DNA of 64,000 nucleotides, taken from Oxyruncus cristatus. Its lineage: Eukaryota; Chordata; Aves; Passeriformes; Cotingidae. How positions within the stretch are numbered: the first letter of the stretch is position 1; each line of letters begins with the position of its first letter. The DNA lies in contig VXAY01001953.1 in the NCBI GenBank assembly GCA_013399855.1, positions 497,936 through 561,935 of the forward strand, in the 5' to 3' direction. Shown here one piece after another: positions 12,983 through 25,775 of this stretch. Under the pieces are notes generated by a model. The model saw nothing but the letters and a program-made list of their open reading frames with translations. It did no database searches and was not told the DNA's origin. The translations under genes were made by a program, and so were the position numbers.

Positions 12983-15797
12983 GAGGGAAATTGATGGAAA
13001 TTTTGCACACCCTTTATTTTTGAGCAAAAAGCTTCTCCAGAAAGCCCCCATACAAAGTGCTGTGCAGTTCTAGGAAGAATGCTGTGGCAAAAAGAACTCT
13101 GCTTGTACTTTCTCATCACAGAGTGATGAGACCTCTGACCTTGATAAGTTTTATTATATTAATCACTTAATTGTGTTATTTAAAACCTCTTCCAATTACT
13201 CAGTTTTCTAGAGGCATGATTACAGATTTTGCACAACAGTCCTGGATAGGTCCCGAAGCAATTATTAAGGAAATCCTGTGAAATACTATATTGTAGAATC
13301 ACTCTACTATATTGCATGAGTTAGTTATAGCATAATAACTATGGGAATGTCCGTAACTGGCAAGCTTATTGCCTTTTCATACCTGCAGCAGGAAGGGACA
13401 GTTCTGAAGGGACAATATTGCAGTTCCTGTCAGAACTGTCTTGCTCCACAGTTGCTACCTGAGCATTTCTCTTGAGGCAATGACAGCAGTGCTGGAGTCC
13501 AACTGGGATGCAGACACTCAGAAGACAGGGAACAGAAATGTCAGTCATTACCATTGCTGGATGACTCTTTGGGTTGAATTAATACTTATTAGGCTTTTTT
13601 TAGATACAATTGACACAGATAAATTAAGTTAGATGTGCTAAAAAGTAATAAGCCAGAAATTAAAAGCCATTTCCGAACTTTTTTGTTTTCATCTACATTT
13701 TGGAATATGTGACATAATTTCACCTCTCTATAAAGTTTGTGTGGGACTACCCTCTGTACTGTGTATTTTAAAGGTTTGTGTTCTGTTATAAAATCTTGAA
13801 ACTGTGCAAAGTGAATACAGCATGTGAGCACAGGTGGCTTGCTGTGACTCTGCCTCTCTGACAGGCCAGAAGCCTGGTGTCCATTTGACTGTCTGCAGGC
13901 AAAAGCAGGTATTTTTACAGGCACCCTCAAGCAGTGAACCACTTATTGCCAGTCTATCTCTACGTATAAACAATAATCAAGCTCTTCCAGTCTCATTTGG
14001 CGAGTCACAGTAATTTTGTCCCATACAGGGTGTATATTGGATGAAGGCAGCTGCCTACATTTGATCAGACACTCACATCAGCTGAATTCTGACAGGCTGG
14101 CACTGTCCATCTTTAGCACTGTTCTTCATGCATACAAATGTTCTGGCATGAAGATTTCCTAAATAACATGGCAGAGCTGGCCAGCCTGGGAACCCTGCTA
14201 CTGAATGAGCACGAGAGAATGAGTAAGTGCCTGCCCTATGAGGTTCAATCTATTTTGTTTCTCATTTAAGTTGCTGCACTGGAAATGCGATACATCCAAT
14301 TAATCTTTAGCAGGAGGTCTCAGACATTATAGATCCACTTATACCTTGTAATGAATGACTTCAATATTTGGCAAATATTAAATAACATTTTTTTGTTGAC
14401 ATGGAAGTGTGACCTGCAAGCTACAGCTGGTCCCACTGTTTGGTGCTGTTTGTGTCCTGCTGTCTCCCTCTTCCTCCCTCTGTTCTCTCGTTATGAGACA
14501 CAGCTGGTTTACGTCCATCACAATCAATGGAAGGACGTTTCCGAGCTGGTAATTGCTGACAGGATCTGGTGCTGATCGTTTCTGGAGTTGTCAATCCAGG
14601 TAGCAGCTCCTGCTATGTATGTCTGCAGTTTGACCACATATCTCACTTCACATGAACTGAAAGAAAGGTTCGTGCAAGCACTTGATGCTCATTCTCTGGG
14701 ATGTCTTTCTCCCCTTCGTCCCCTACCTCCTGCTCTTGTCAACTATTGCAGCAGCACTAAAATGTGTCAAATAGGGTGAATGGTGTTGTCCAGTTCTGAG
14801 GGAATGCTTTACAGCAATTCCATTTGGAGTCAGGTCCAGACTTAGAAATAATCATTGGTTCACAATCATGGGAAAAGAAACAAAATTACACCAGCTACAT
14901 TCCGAGTGTTGAAGGCCCAGATTGTTGAACTTTGGTCTGTAAATGAAGTTGCATAAAATCTATTTAGGCATTTACAAATGTGTTTCTCAGCTCAAAAGCT
15001 GGGGAAGACTGTTAAGGAGACACAAAAGGTGGAAGAACAATGAAATCAGCCTGCTGCTGTAGGTGGTTGAATCACTTCGTTTAAGATACCAGATGATAAA
15101 AATGTTGAGTGGCATCTAGTATGCAAAATCCTGCCTATTCTGTGACATAGGTCCCTAGAAGTCACTCAATTTCCAGTTTTGCTTCATCTTGTAGAAATCT
15201 AAAATTCACTAAGCCGCTAAGCCCTACTACCTAGTTGAAATCTCCTTCAGTTCCTGGTTTGATTCACCTGCAAACAGCTTGCTGTTGCTAGGAAATAGGT
15301 GTGTCTGTCTGTCACCTAAAGCAGTTTGGGACTCAAGCTGAGAAGGATAGGCACTCAAACAGTGCCCAAGCACCTTGGAGAAGAAAATGAAAAATGAGGT
15401 TTCATCAAACCAATGATTACTTTCATTTGATACAACGACACTGCCCGTGTGCTGCTTGAGCAGTGCTTGGAGATTAGCAGTGTCTCGCATGCTGAGAGAA
15501 GGAGGGAGATGCTGGGTGGTTAGCACACTGACAGAAAACTGACAACAGAACAGAAATGCTATTTAGCATCTTTCTTTCATCCAAAGAGCCTGTGGAGCCC
15601 TTAGAGCTTTTAGTGGATCCAGCTAACTGCAGTGTGCATTCCCTTTCTATTAGATTATCAATGGATAAAAAATAAAAACTGACTTGGAAGCAGGGATAAG
15701 ATTGGTGGGTGTCTATCCTTTCCCCTTCAATTTCTCAATTTTTTACCAAACTACACAGAAATTGCACCAAAGAAATCTCCTAAAATAAATATATTAT
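12983..15797. other. non-coding sequence, nothing recognised
   Basis: No gene or repeat family is recognised. The minus-strand frame 12691-13119 (142 codons) runs through the A-rich tracts, which supply Phe and Lys codons, and is judged to be chance. Confidence 0.55.
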
Positions 15798-15870
15798 GCC
15801 TTTCCCTTGCTTTACCTTCCCTTCTCTTTCCTTCCTTTTTCTTCCCTTCCTTCCCTTTCTTTTCATTCTC
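15798..15870. repeat. (CCTT)n-like polypyrimidine tract
   Basis: This almost pure C/T tract consists of degenerate TTCC units. Such polypurine/polypyrimidine mirror sequences can form triplex DNA, but there is no evidence of function here. Confidence 0.85.
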
Positions 15871-17699
15871 AGTCCTGTTCAATCCTTCTGTTTAAACTGT
15901 TTTTAAATGTAACCAGTTGCTACCTCTCCATCACAAATTTTATGACCCTGCTGTCTCCTCTGCTGCTCAGTGTGTGCATAGTTGTCCAGCGAGGAATATT
16001 GTCTTCCTGCTTTGGCATCTTCTTTGTTTAGCTCACCTGTTGGTCAAGGCTGTTCACATCCTTTGCTTCTCAGGCTCCACAGACACTGAATATAAACCCA
16101 AAGTGAGGTGACAAAGACCTCATAAAAAGATGTGTTTTCTTCCAGACAGATATTGTGGAATATTTGGCATGTAGCCACCATGTAAGTGGACGTAAACAGC
16201 CTCTGGACTTTGCAGGATAAAGAAAGTTCACAATAATCACTCTTGTTTCTTATCTCATACCTTCTGGGAGTCATCACCAAAGAAGCAAGAATTGAAGCAA
16301 ACCTCCCTATCCTATTTTTCCCCTCACCATTTTCATCATTGGTCTATCACAGTAGATCTATCATATTAGATGTAATAAGTGCAGGATGGAGAACATTACT
16401 CCCTTCTTTACAAAGACTGAGTTTAAGTAACTATGATACTGATCTTTGGAAAAGCCTTAGTCTATGTATGCCAGGCTCCTCTGTCAGTCAGTGTCCTGGT
16501 CCAATACAAATAGTCTGGCAGGGCATTTGGAGGAAGGAAAAAAAGAGGGTTCCCCTCTCTTACACTCTGTGCCCGAGTGTGCACGACTCATCTTTGCAAG
16601 GATGGCCCCCAGAAGGATGGAGATCAGCTCAATGCCGTGTCTGGTCTGGCTGAGCAAATCCATTCCTGATTCAGTTCCGTGCACGTATAGACAAAAAATA
16701 AAAAAAAATGTTTTGGAATGACTTTCTGGCTCCAAATTGCTCAGTCACTGAAATGTGGCAAACCAATATGGAAGGTTGTTGGCCGTCAATTTGACAAATG
16801 ACAGAAATATTGCTGTGGTGCATACAGTGTCTAATTACTATTCAATTATATGTCTTAAAAAGTATCTTCTAAAGTATATTCTTAAAAGGAAAGCTTAAAG
16901 CTTTTTAAAACAACAGGACAAACGTGCAAAGACCTTTTGTGCTTTCTTATTAGCAGTGTTCAGCAGTTTTTTATGGCTGCAGGTGACTACAAAGCAGGAC
17001 AGAACAAATCAGGCCACAGCGAAGGATCAACGATAACTAGACTGGTAGGCAGCAAAGCCCAAAGATAACTCATACTTGCTTTTTAAAAATTTAATGGAAA
17101 TATTGTGCTTTATTCCTATTTTCAGTTGGACGTAGAGGCTGGAATTCAATGACCTTCAGTAGGATCTAGGACAGCCTTGTTACACAATTTTGTTGAATTT
17201 TTGTGGAAAATTTCTGTCTGCATTAAGTTTTATAGCAGTAGGTGTTCGAGTAGAGAAAATGTCACAGGGAGAACACTTGCAGAATCTCCTACCACCTAAG
17301 ACTTACCAGGGGGAGTAGAAATTTTTGCCTTTATTTGCAAGATCTGAAAAATGTTAATATAAATTTTGACAAAAACTATTCTAGGGTTTATTTGCAAGAA
17401 AAGTGAATAATTTTTTTTTTTTTTAAAAGAAACAGATATCAATCAAGGTTGAAATAGTCCTAAATTGCAACACTATTCCACAGACTTGGAATTACTGTCC
17501 TGAAGAAAATCATGGTGCATATGCTCTTATAATATACCAAACAAATCATTCACACGTTAGAGTGTGATATATTTGTCTGCAGGTAAAAAAAAATAAATCC
17601 CTTAAATGACAACACATTCATAAAACTGCAATAATGACAAAGGAACTGTAGGAACTGATCTTCCCACTTGCACCAAACCATTTGAGCGCCTTGTGAAGA
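15871..17699. other. non-coding sequence, nothing recognised
   Basis: Frames at 16243-16653 (plus, 136 codons) and 16484-16735 (minus) overlap and have no recognisable domain. A T14 run lies at 17411-17424. Confidence 0.55.
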
Positions 17700-17775
17700 C
17701 AAACAAAATATAAAAAGTAACCAAACAAACAACATCCCCCAAAAAAACCAACCCAAACCAAAAAAAAAAAAAACC
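17700..17775. repeat. A-rich (CAAA)-like tract
   Basis: The tract has A runs with interspersed C, including 14 or more A near 17760-17773. On the minus strand it yields a Phe/Trp/Gly-rich chance frame (17550-17860). Confidence 0.85.
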
Positions 17776-18163
17776 CCATAAAATTGTGCCTTTCATTTTT
17801 ATTTCCTGTGTAAACTCTGAAATAACCAAACACCAGGTGTCCATTGCATTGCAGCCTCAAGGCCTAAATCCAAATATTTGAATGTTACATGAACATTGGG
17901 ATGTGAATATGACTGAAGTTCTTTAAGCTCGGTGAATGAATGCCAAGAACAGTCATCACACAGGGCTGAAACACATAAAGATGCTCAAAATGCTAAATGA
18001 CACCTTCAGAACTGACTCAAATCAGTAATTCTGTAACAGATAAAGAAAACAAAAGGGAAATAGTAAGAGATGAATGCAGCAGGGTTTGAAAATAACAACA
18101 TTCCTTGGCAATGAGTTTATGTGTTAAGGAAATAGTGCATGCCTGCAAACCTTGGACATCAAC

Positions 18164-18206
18164 AAATATGTAAATATATGTATACATATACACACATATA
18201 TCACAT
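18164..18206. repeat. AT/TG alternating low-complexity tract
   Basis: Alternating purine-pyrimidine sequence dominated by TATG, TACA and CACA units. It is a microsatellite-like region. Confidence 0.75.
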
Positions 18207-18271
18207 CAAAACAAAATAATGGCAAAGTTCTTTGTCCTGGTTTTCTCTGTCATGTGAATCTATGAATACAC

Positions 18272-18679
18272 TTGCTATATTGGCCTCTGTCTCAGAAATT
18301 TATAACCACTGTTTCTGATGCTATTGTATCTGGGGTAAGGATGAGGAAGCGTAAAGTTCTTCAGGACTCCATTACCTCCTGTGCCAACCCCTGCCTCAAG
18401 TCATCCAGCCCTTGTGGGCTATGGGAACCTGCAGCTTCCTTCTCCCTAAGAAAAAACTGTGGCATAAATCAGCTACCTGCTACTGATCTCCCCACTACAT
18501 CTCAAGGAATGATTCTGGGGCAAACGCTGTCATCTGATTACAATGAAAGTGGCTGTGCCCTGTCACTTGAAACAGATGGTGATCCACCCACCCCTTCAGT
18601 TCCCATCACCCCATTATCTTGTTCAGAAGTTAATTGTGAAGTAAATGAGTTTCTTGGAGAGTTACTGAGACTTGCTTGA
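18272..18679 (+). other. orphan open reading frame, 135 codons, unrecognised
   Basis: This plus-strand frame encodes a Ser/Pro/Leu/Cys-rich peptide. A basic patch (MRKRK) lies near residues 24-28, and the C-terminal half is acidic and Pro-rich, ending in NEFLGELLRLA. Composition looks more protein-like than most frames in the window. After its stop codon, the same frame continues with stops at intervals through about 18930. That would fit a decayed coding sequence, but it also fits chance. I see no domain, no signal peptide, no convincing promoter and no well-placed splice sites. A GTAAGT at about 18829 and a TTTGCAG just before 18885 bracket only about 55 bases, which is short for a bird intron. 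Function unknown; it is most likely not a gene. Confidence 0.12.
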
Positions 18680-21600
18680 CAGCGACTTCTCAGCAAAAGT
18701 TTAGTGACCACATGCTGAGAAGAAAATTGAATTATGTTCTCTTCAACTTCCACCCTTCTTGAGTCAGGAAATACACTTTCTCTTCTAAACCAAGCAGTAC
18801 TAAATTATAAGATTCTTGGTCAAGTTCCGTAAGTTTCTGCAAATAGATTTTATGTTTTGTTTGACCTGTTGATGTATTTGCAGCTATGCCCCAAGTACAA
18901 AGTGTCTGCTTCCCCCACACTCCTGTTGTAGAAGTAACTGAGCTGTTGCAGAAGGTGATTTCTGAGACTGCGCTAAGCATAGTTTGTCTTACATATATTT
19001 CAGCATTAATTCATATTAATCATTTTGCAAACTTCTTTATGGTCTGTTGTCAAAACAATGTTTCTTGCATAAAATTTGGTCTTAAAACACAGTGTGCACT
19101 GTACACCTCACAGCTCTTTATCACTTTACATTCCTCCTATACTGCATGGCTACTTTTCTTATTTAGTGTATGCCAGAAAAAGGTGAAAAAGTAATTTCTA
19201 TCCTGTCAAAGCAGTACTTTGAACACCTACCTCAAGGGCTTAGTCTTGCATCTCTGAAGTGTGAGCAGAGAAATATAAAATGTTACCTGGAAGGTATGTT
19301 TGGTTTGCAAAATTCTTTAAAATTCAACTAGGGAAAAAGGCTGATTCTCTGATAGACGCATTTACCAGGTACTCTTGCACTGCACTGGGTTTTATGCACT
19401 GTCTGAAAATTAATTAAATCGAGAAAGACAAGTCCACATTTCAAAGGTTTCTATTGTTTAATTCAAAGAACCAGAACTGAGCCTCCAGAATTCCCCTTCC
19501 AACATGTTTACTGTTCACACAAACTGTATTCTAGTCTCAAACAGTGGAGTCTCTGACTAATCCCTTTGTGTTTTTTTTCACTTTGATTAGTAGGTGCAAA
19601 ACCTGACTAGAGCTTTTAGAAACAGTTTTTTTACATTGAAAATATATTGCAGATGCTCATGGATTTTTTAACTCAACTTTCCTTTTTTATTTTATTTCAT
19701 TTTCTCTCTTTTTTTTCACCAAAAATTTAAATCTCAAAACCAGAAATTATTTTTTCTTAACGTCAGATAACTTTACTTGAAAGAGAACATAGTGTCATAC
19801 ACTAAATATTTCATTTTTTATGCCCCAGAATCTAGCATCTCACCAGCTTGACTTAAACTCATTAACACCATGAGTTTAAAAGTAACTTGAGTAACATCCT
19901 TTCTGAGAGTATTTTTGATATATTCTAGTCAGACTAAATTCAAAACATTCCTATAGCTCTAAAAATATTCATACTCATGGTTTATTCTGTTACAGATTGG
20001 TATTATACTTGACACTAAAGTCTACATATTAGCAGCTCCAACATGGAATTTTCTAATACATGTTTATCTCCAGCTCAGTTTTAGGCACAATAACCTTGGT
20101 TAATAACTGACTAGTTGTGCTTGCTTTCTAAAATTCCTAGAACATTTGCTGTCCTGTGCTACGATAACTGAAAAAATAAATAGTACTAACATTGATTAAT
20201 TGATGGTGACAGAGTTAGACTGCAATTCAGTAAAATCTTCATGAATATGCTTCTCTTCGTTTTGGAGGTTTAAATCCTTTTTTTTTTTTTCTTTCTACTA
20301 ATGACTGTTTCATCAAACCTAAGTGCAAAATGTTGTTCTTATTTGATGGAATTTCTGTTTTGTTTATCCTGAAATTTTAATTTTGTTTAGCAGAATATCC
20401 CTATATTTTTCCAAAACTTCAGATTCACCAGTTATGGTGCTCAATTGTCTTTCCCAAGGGAAAAAAATGCTATTTACTTACACCCTACTAGTTGTCTTAC
20501 CATCAAAACATTTACTTTATTTTCATTGAAAAAAGCTTGTTACCAAATACCAGCCAGATGGTGGCTTATTTTTCTGGAAGATAACATTTAATATAGAAAA
20601 ACATGCTGCTATCTCCAAGGGTAGAAAAATATTAAAAATATTTTATATCAGTGATAATCTCTCAAAAAATTTACTTTGCAGACCATATTATCTTTTTCTA
20701 TATTTATTAGTTGTTCTGTGTTTATACAATTGAATAAGTCTATCTGTTCTCTCTACAGTGGCTCATTTTTTTTGTCTCCTTTACTTACTCTCTGATTTGT
20801 AGAGAAATTAATCATCCTCTGATTTTGCAGAAAGGGAGCTTCACAATGGCCAATCTAGAAACTCAGGTTTGATCATATGCTGTTCGGATTTTACTTGAAC
20901 ACTGAATGTGGGGAGGACCTTCCTCTCATAGTGTAATGAATGATGTTGCTTTCTAAATATATTGTTAACATCCACGGTTTAAATTCTCCATATGGTATAA
21001 AACCAGCTTTGAAAGATGCCTCACTTTCATATTCACATAATTTATTTAGCTTAGACTTTTCTTACAATGTTAGTGTTGTTGTTTCTGACCTTGTATTAGC
21101 CTGTGCATCTGTTCAGTTTAAAATTAATGATATTGCCCTTGCTTTCAAGATCTAGAGATGTTCTGCTGTGACATAAGCAAATACTCCACTTAAGAGAGGT
21201 CATTTAAGGTAGTCCTTGTGTTGCCATCTTTCTTGTCTAAACAATGAATGTCTTGCTGGCATTTCGACAGTTTTGCAAAATAATGTTCTCCGCTGCAATC
21301 ATAGCTTTTCTCTTAAGTGCCAGGGATTTTCTGGACTTATTGGTCAGCGTGTGTTCAGCAGTGTTTTAGGGAACACTCAAAAATAAGGGGCTCAGAGGTA
21401 ACTTAGTAACATTATGAAAAGTGGACACCTTCTTCTCCAGAGAGGCTAAAGCTGAACAGCACCGCTGGGGGCACACTGCTAGCAGCATTTGCACTCTATG
21501 GCACCAGGCACAGGCATCAGTCTCTGAGAATAATATATTTCACAGTGTTGTTTACTTATCTACCACATGTGCTGATCAAAGGCTGGCAGCCTTCAGGCTC

Positions 21601-24600
21601 AGCTCCTCAGCACTCTACTCGGTAGCTTAGCAGTAAGCCAAGCGAAAGGATAGGAACAGTCAGCTTTTGGGTGGAAACTTTCAGAATCAGAAGATTTGTG
21701 AAACCCATGTGTGCTTCTTCACGACTTTGCTGGCCTCATATAATTTCTGAGAAATATTTGACTTTTGGTTAATCACCTTTCTCTATCCAAAACAGTTCGA
21801 TGAAAAGACTTCTAGCAAGTCATATGTATGCTTATGATTTCAAAAAGCCCTGCACACACAATAAGATTTTTTTAAGGCAGGATTTTCTAGAAACATAGAG
21901 ATGGCAAAAGACTTTTGGCATGAGAGTTTAAAACAGACTACCTGTAAAGAAGAAAAACAATCACATAATATAAATTATAATGATAACTTGTGGTATAAAC
22001 CTATCAGACTATCAGGAGACCACCTATGGATTTTTTGGCATATTTACAATTTTTCTTGTGACTTAAATTAAAGAAACAACAGTAAAAAGATGAAAAAAGC
22101 TAAAAAATGGACATGAAGTTATCTAGACTACAAATAATACCTTTCATTGGGAATTGAATTATATCTATCCAAAACTCTTCTTTCAAAAGCTTGGTTGGTT
22201 ATTTTGCAAAAAACTCTTAATTGGATTATTTATTTCTTTTGGAACTGTTTTCGCTTTTCCATTCTCTGTTCTTTTTTGTTATTCTACCAAACAAAAATAT
22301 GAATATTCATATGGTTCTTTTCTGAGATGACTGTTATTTCTCTGCATATGTTCCAGTCCTAACCAGAAAAGGCTGAGATTGCAGCTTTCACTAGAAAAAT
22401 ACTAGTACTGTGAAAAATTAACAAGAAGCCCTTTCTTTTTTTTTTTTTTAAGTTATTATGTGAAGCCATTGAAACAAAACTGAAAGCTATTAAGATAAAA
22501 CAAACAAAAAAATCCAGCAATTACAACCAGTCCTTCTTTTCTTGACAATATATTTTCTTTAGGGTGCCTTCCTTTTCAGTACAATGCATGTTGATAACTC
22601 TTTCCTTTGCATACCAAAAGTGTCAACAGGGATATATTATTCAATTTCAAATCCAGATGTCAAAGCTTTTGTTGCTTGTCTAATTCTTCCACCCACATCA
22701 GTTGATCAAATAACAGATATTACCTCTGCCTGCAAATATTGTCCTACCTGTATTTTTTTATATTATCATTACAAAAAAATACTACTTTAGAGAGAGATAT
22801 TTTCTAGGCAGTATTTTGGTGAACCTCTCTAGCTTTCTCCATTGACAATACAGGAATGCAAGGGACACTAGTCACTTAATTTAGGCATTTTATTAAGTAA
22901 TTTAAAACTAATCTGTGCAAAATATCTACTTAAATCTTGATCCTAGCTGCCTTACCAGGTAACCAACTGTTCAAGCAACTCAGAAGATTTCTGCGTCACA
23001 TGGTGAGAATGTCAATACAGAAAAATCTGCTCTGTTGAAGTCACAACACAGCACTGATTTAATTCATTTTTAGACATAAAGCTTTCAGTTTACAGAATAT
23101 CCCTCGACAGAAGGAATTCCAAATACCTGAACTTCATCTAAGGGTTCCCTGTCACCAGTGACACTAGCAGGAGGATGCCTCTGCCTCTGGGGACCTGCAG
23201 TCTCACACCATTGTGTTGCAGCTTCCAGGCACTCATTGTTGAAATCAGGGAATGACATCCAACACGCACCCTGTGTGATTTGTCATAGTCACCAAGAAAT
23301 CACTTTCTTGTGATATTTTGGGCAGACTCTCTTAAATAACAGACTGTTCCTCCATGTCCTGAAATCGCCTCTGTGGCAATGCTGGAAAACTGTGCAGTCT
23401 TTCAGGGGCTCTGTGTGGTTCTGCTTTCTCTCATACTGGTGCCTGTCTGAATGCTCTGCGAAGGCAAAGGAAACTGTGGAAGGAAGGGCTGCAGCAGTTA
23501 GCAGGAAAGGTGAGACAGTGGCACAGATAAGAGCTTCAGGTTCCCAGCTTCAAAGGAGTCGGGATAACAATGGCTAGGACATCAAGTGATGGGAAGCATT
23601 TCCCTGTGTGACTCCATCTTTTCTGGGGTCAAAAGACATGGAAAAACCTCAAAGACCCTTAAAAAGGGAGGGGACTCAGGAGAGTGCCCAGATTGTGTCA
23701 GTGAAAAAATGCTGGTGGGCTCCCTCCTCCCACATTAAAGAAGTAGTGAGCCACTTTTGACACAGAAATTAGGAGTAAAACAGGGCTTACTTTTGATAGG
23801 GTGGAGAAAACTTGGTAAATAATGCATGTGGGTAACACAGTTTGAAAAATAATTTTCCCAGTACTGCATTCCATCTGGCAAAAACCCCAAATGCTTTGCT
23901 TTCCATTACAAATGTTTTCCCTATTACTGTAGAAGATATTCAGGCTCCAGGAAGACAGTTCTTACAGTGAGTCAAAAAGTCACTTTTGAGGGCACATTCG
24001 TAAATGGTTGGTACTGTCCTACACCTTGTATGTCACCCCCAGCACAATAATAAGAAGACCAGGTAGACCACATTTGGACAGAGTGTTTGTTTTTCCCTCA
24101 GGAGACTCCTCTGAACACAAATATTGTGGTGATCAGATCCTCATGCCCAGCATACAGAACATTTACTGCTTTCCCATAAATGTCTGCATCCCATGTGCTA
24201 GCTGATTGCAATAAAACTACTGAATATGAAAACATATGAGCAAGAATAAAATTATTCATATTGTCAGGAAGCTATCTGTCTCTGTTTGTGACTGTGGTGG
24301 CTATTACAACAATATGTCACAGGTGTGGTTTTATCAAGAATTCAGAATTTGCTGATAGACTTTTTGGCACAAAAAATGATAATAGATCACCTTTCTTTCT
24401 CCAGCTCTTGTTTTAGAAATTCTCTGTAAAGCATTTTAGTAGGAATAGTAAAGCTGGACTCATTTGTTGTCAGTGGAAAGAAAGAGGTATCTTCAGAACA
24501 TACTCATCATATCTTGGTTAACTGTTTTTGCACGAGATGACCCAGCCTCAGGGGCTCTGTATATCTTTACGCTGAGAGCAGAGAGTGAGTCAGTTTACTG

Positions 24601-25754
24601 GCTGAATTTTTTTATGCTCTGTTTCTTGTCAATATGTTGACTTAATTACCTCATACAAGTATATGATATTAGAGATCTGCAAACCATGACCGACAAGTAA
24701 CTTTTAAATAATTGAGTGGTTTTAATCTTAAGAAGAAAACACTGAAACCATATATTGTCACCTCAAATAATCCCAAATAACTAAGTAGTTGCTGCAAAGC
24801 TCACTTGTCAATGGGATAGGAAAGTAGTAGTTGCCTAACATTGCTATCGGGTGTATTTAGGTTAGACTTGAATAAAACTAAGTATGATTATGAATTGAAT
24901 GATCAGCCAGTGCTGATTACGTGATCTCTGTCCCTAGAGGTTTTTGAGAACTACATGGACAAACATCTGTCAGGAGCACTGAGCATTTGTCATGCATGAC
25001 CTACCCCCACTGCAAGAAGCAATTATCTTATCAGGTTCCCCATATCCCTGTTTTCTAAGGCTACATATATAAGTTAAATCTGCCTAGAATAATTTTCTGA
25101 CATCATTCCAGCTAGTATAGAGAAGTGTCCATCTATAGTATTTAAGTGCCTTGGCCACCCAAAATGAGGTGGCCAGCTGCACCCTACTCAAGATGGACAC
25201 TTGGGCTGTGCCAAGTGCCAAACCATGCCCAGAATTTGTTTGGGAAGCTGCTAATTGATGTAATCCAAAGATATGTGGAGACCCTTCTAGCATCTGAACA
25301 GGGACAAACAATATCAAGACAAATTGTTCGGTAACATTCCTAGGCCCAGGTTAATTTGCTAGTATAATCATGAGTTGTAATTCTGTGGCCCAGTCTGTCC
25401 ACACCCTCATCAGAACTGTTCTCAGGCTGAAAAATGAAATAAAGCTTAATGTTCTCTACACCTGAAAACAAGCAGCCTTCTCTTACTTGTCCTGACTAGT
25501 GAAGATTCTCTGTAGCTCTCACATTTAGACTCCTATCCTTTTTTTCTCAGTAGAGGGCATCCTTAGTACAGTCACTTCAACAGTCTGTATCCATACAGCA
25601 AGGAGTTGGGGAAAACTACATATTGCCTCCAAAGTAGACTAAACTGAGTAAACACTTGGTACATGCGCATATTTATGAGAAACACTAGGTCTTCTGGAAC
25701 AATTTGGGCCAGTATTCACTTGAACAGACTTTCTCCTCTTCACCATAACAGGCC
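18680..25754. other. AT-rich non-coding sequence, nothing recognised
   Basis: About 7 kb with frequent T runs (for example near 20279-20291 and 22437-22451) and short scattered open frames, none over 103 codons and none recognisable. No LINE, LTR or DNA-transposon remnant was recognised by eye. Confidence 0.55.
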
Positions 25755-25775
25755 AAAAAAAAAAAAAAAAAAAAA
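25755..25775. repeat. poly-A tract, 21 bases
   Basis: A run of 21 A followed directly by GGGGG. No recognisable retrocopy lies upstream. Confidence 0.9.

Noticed and set aside
17550..17860. Minus-strand frames with FFFFLVWVGFF-like hydrophobic segments
   Set aside because: They are translation of the A-rich tract at 17700-17775 read on the opposite strand.
18829..18884. GTAAGT donor followed by TTTGCAG acceptor
   Set aside because: The implied intron of about 55 bases is shorter than usual for vertebrates, and neither side continues into a convincing coding frame.
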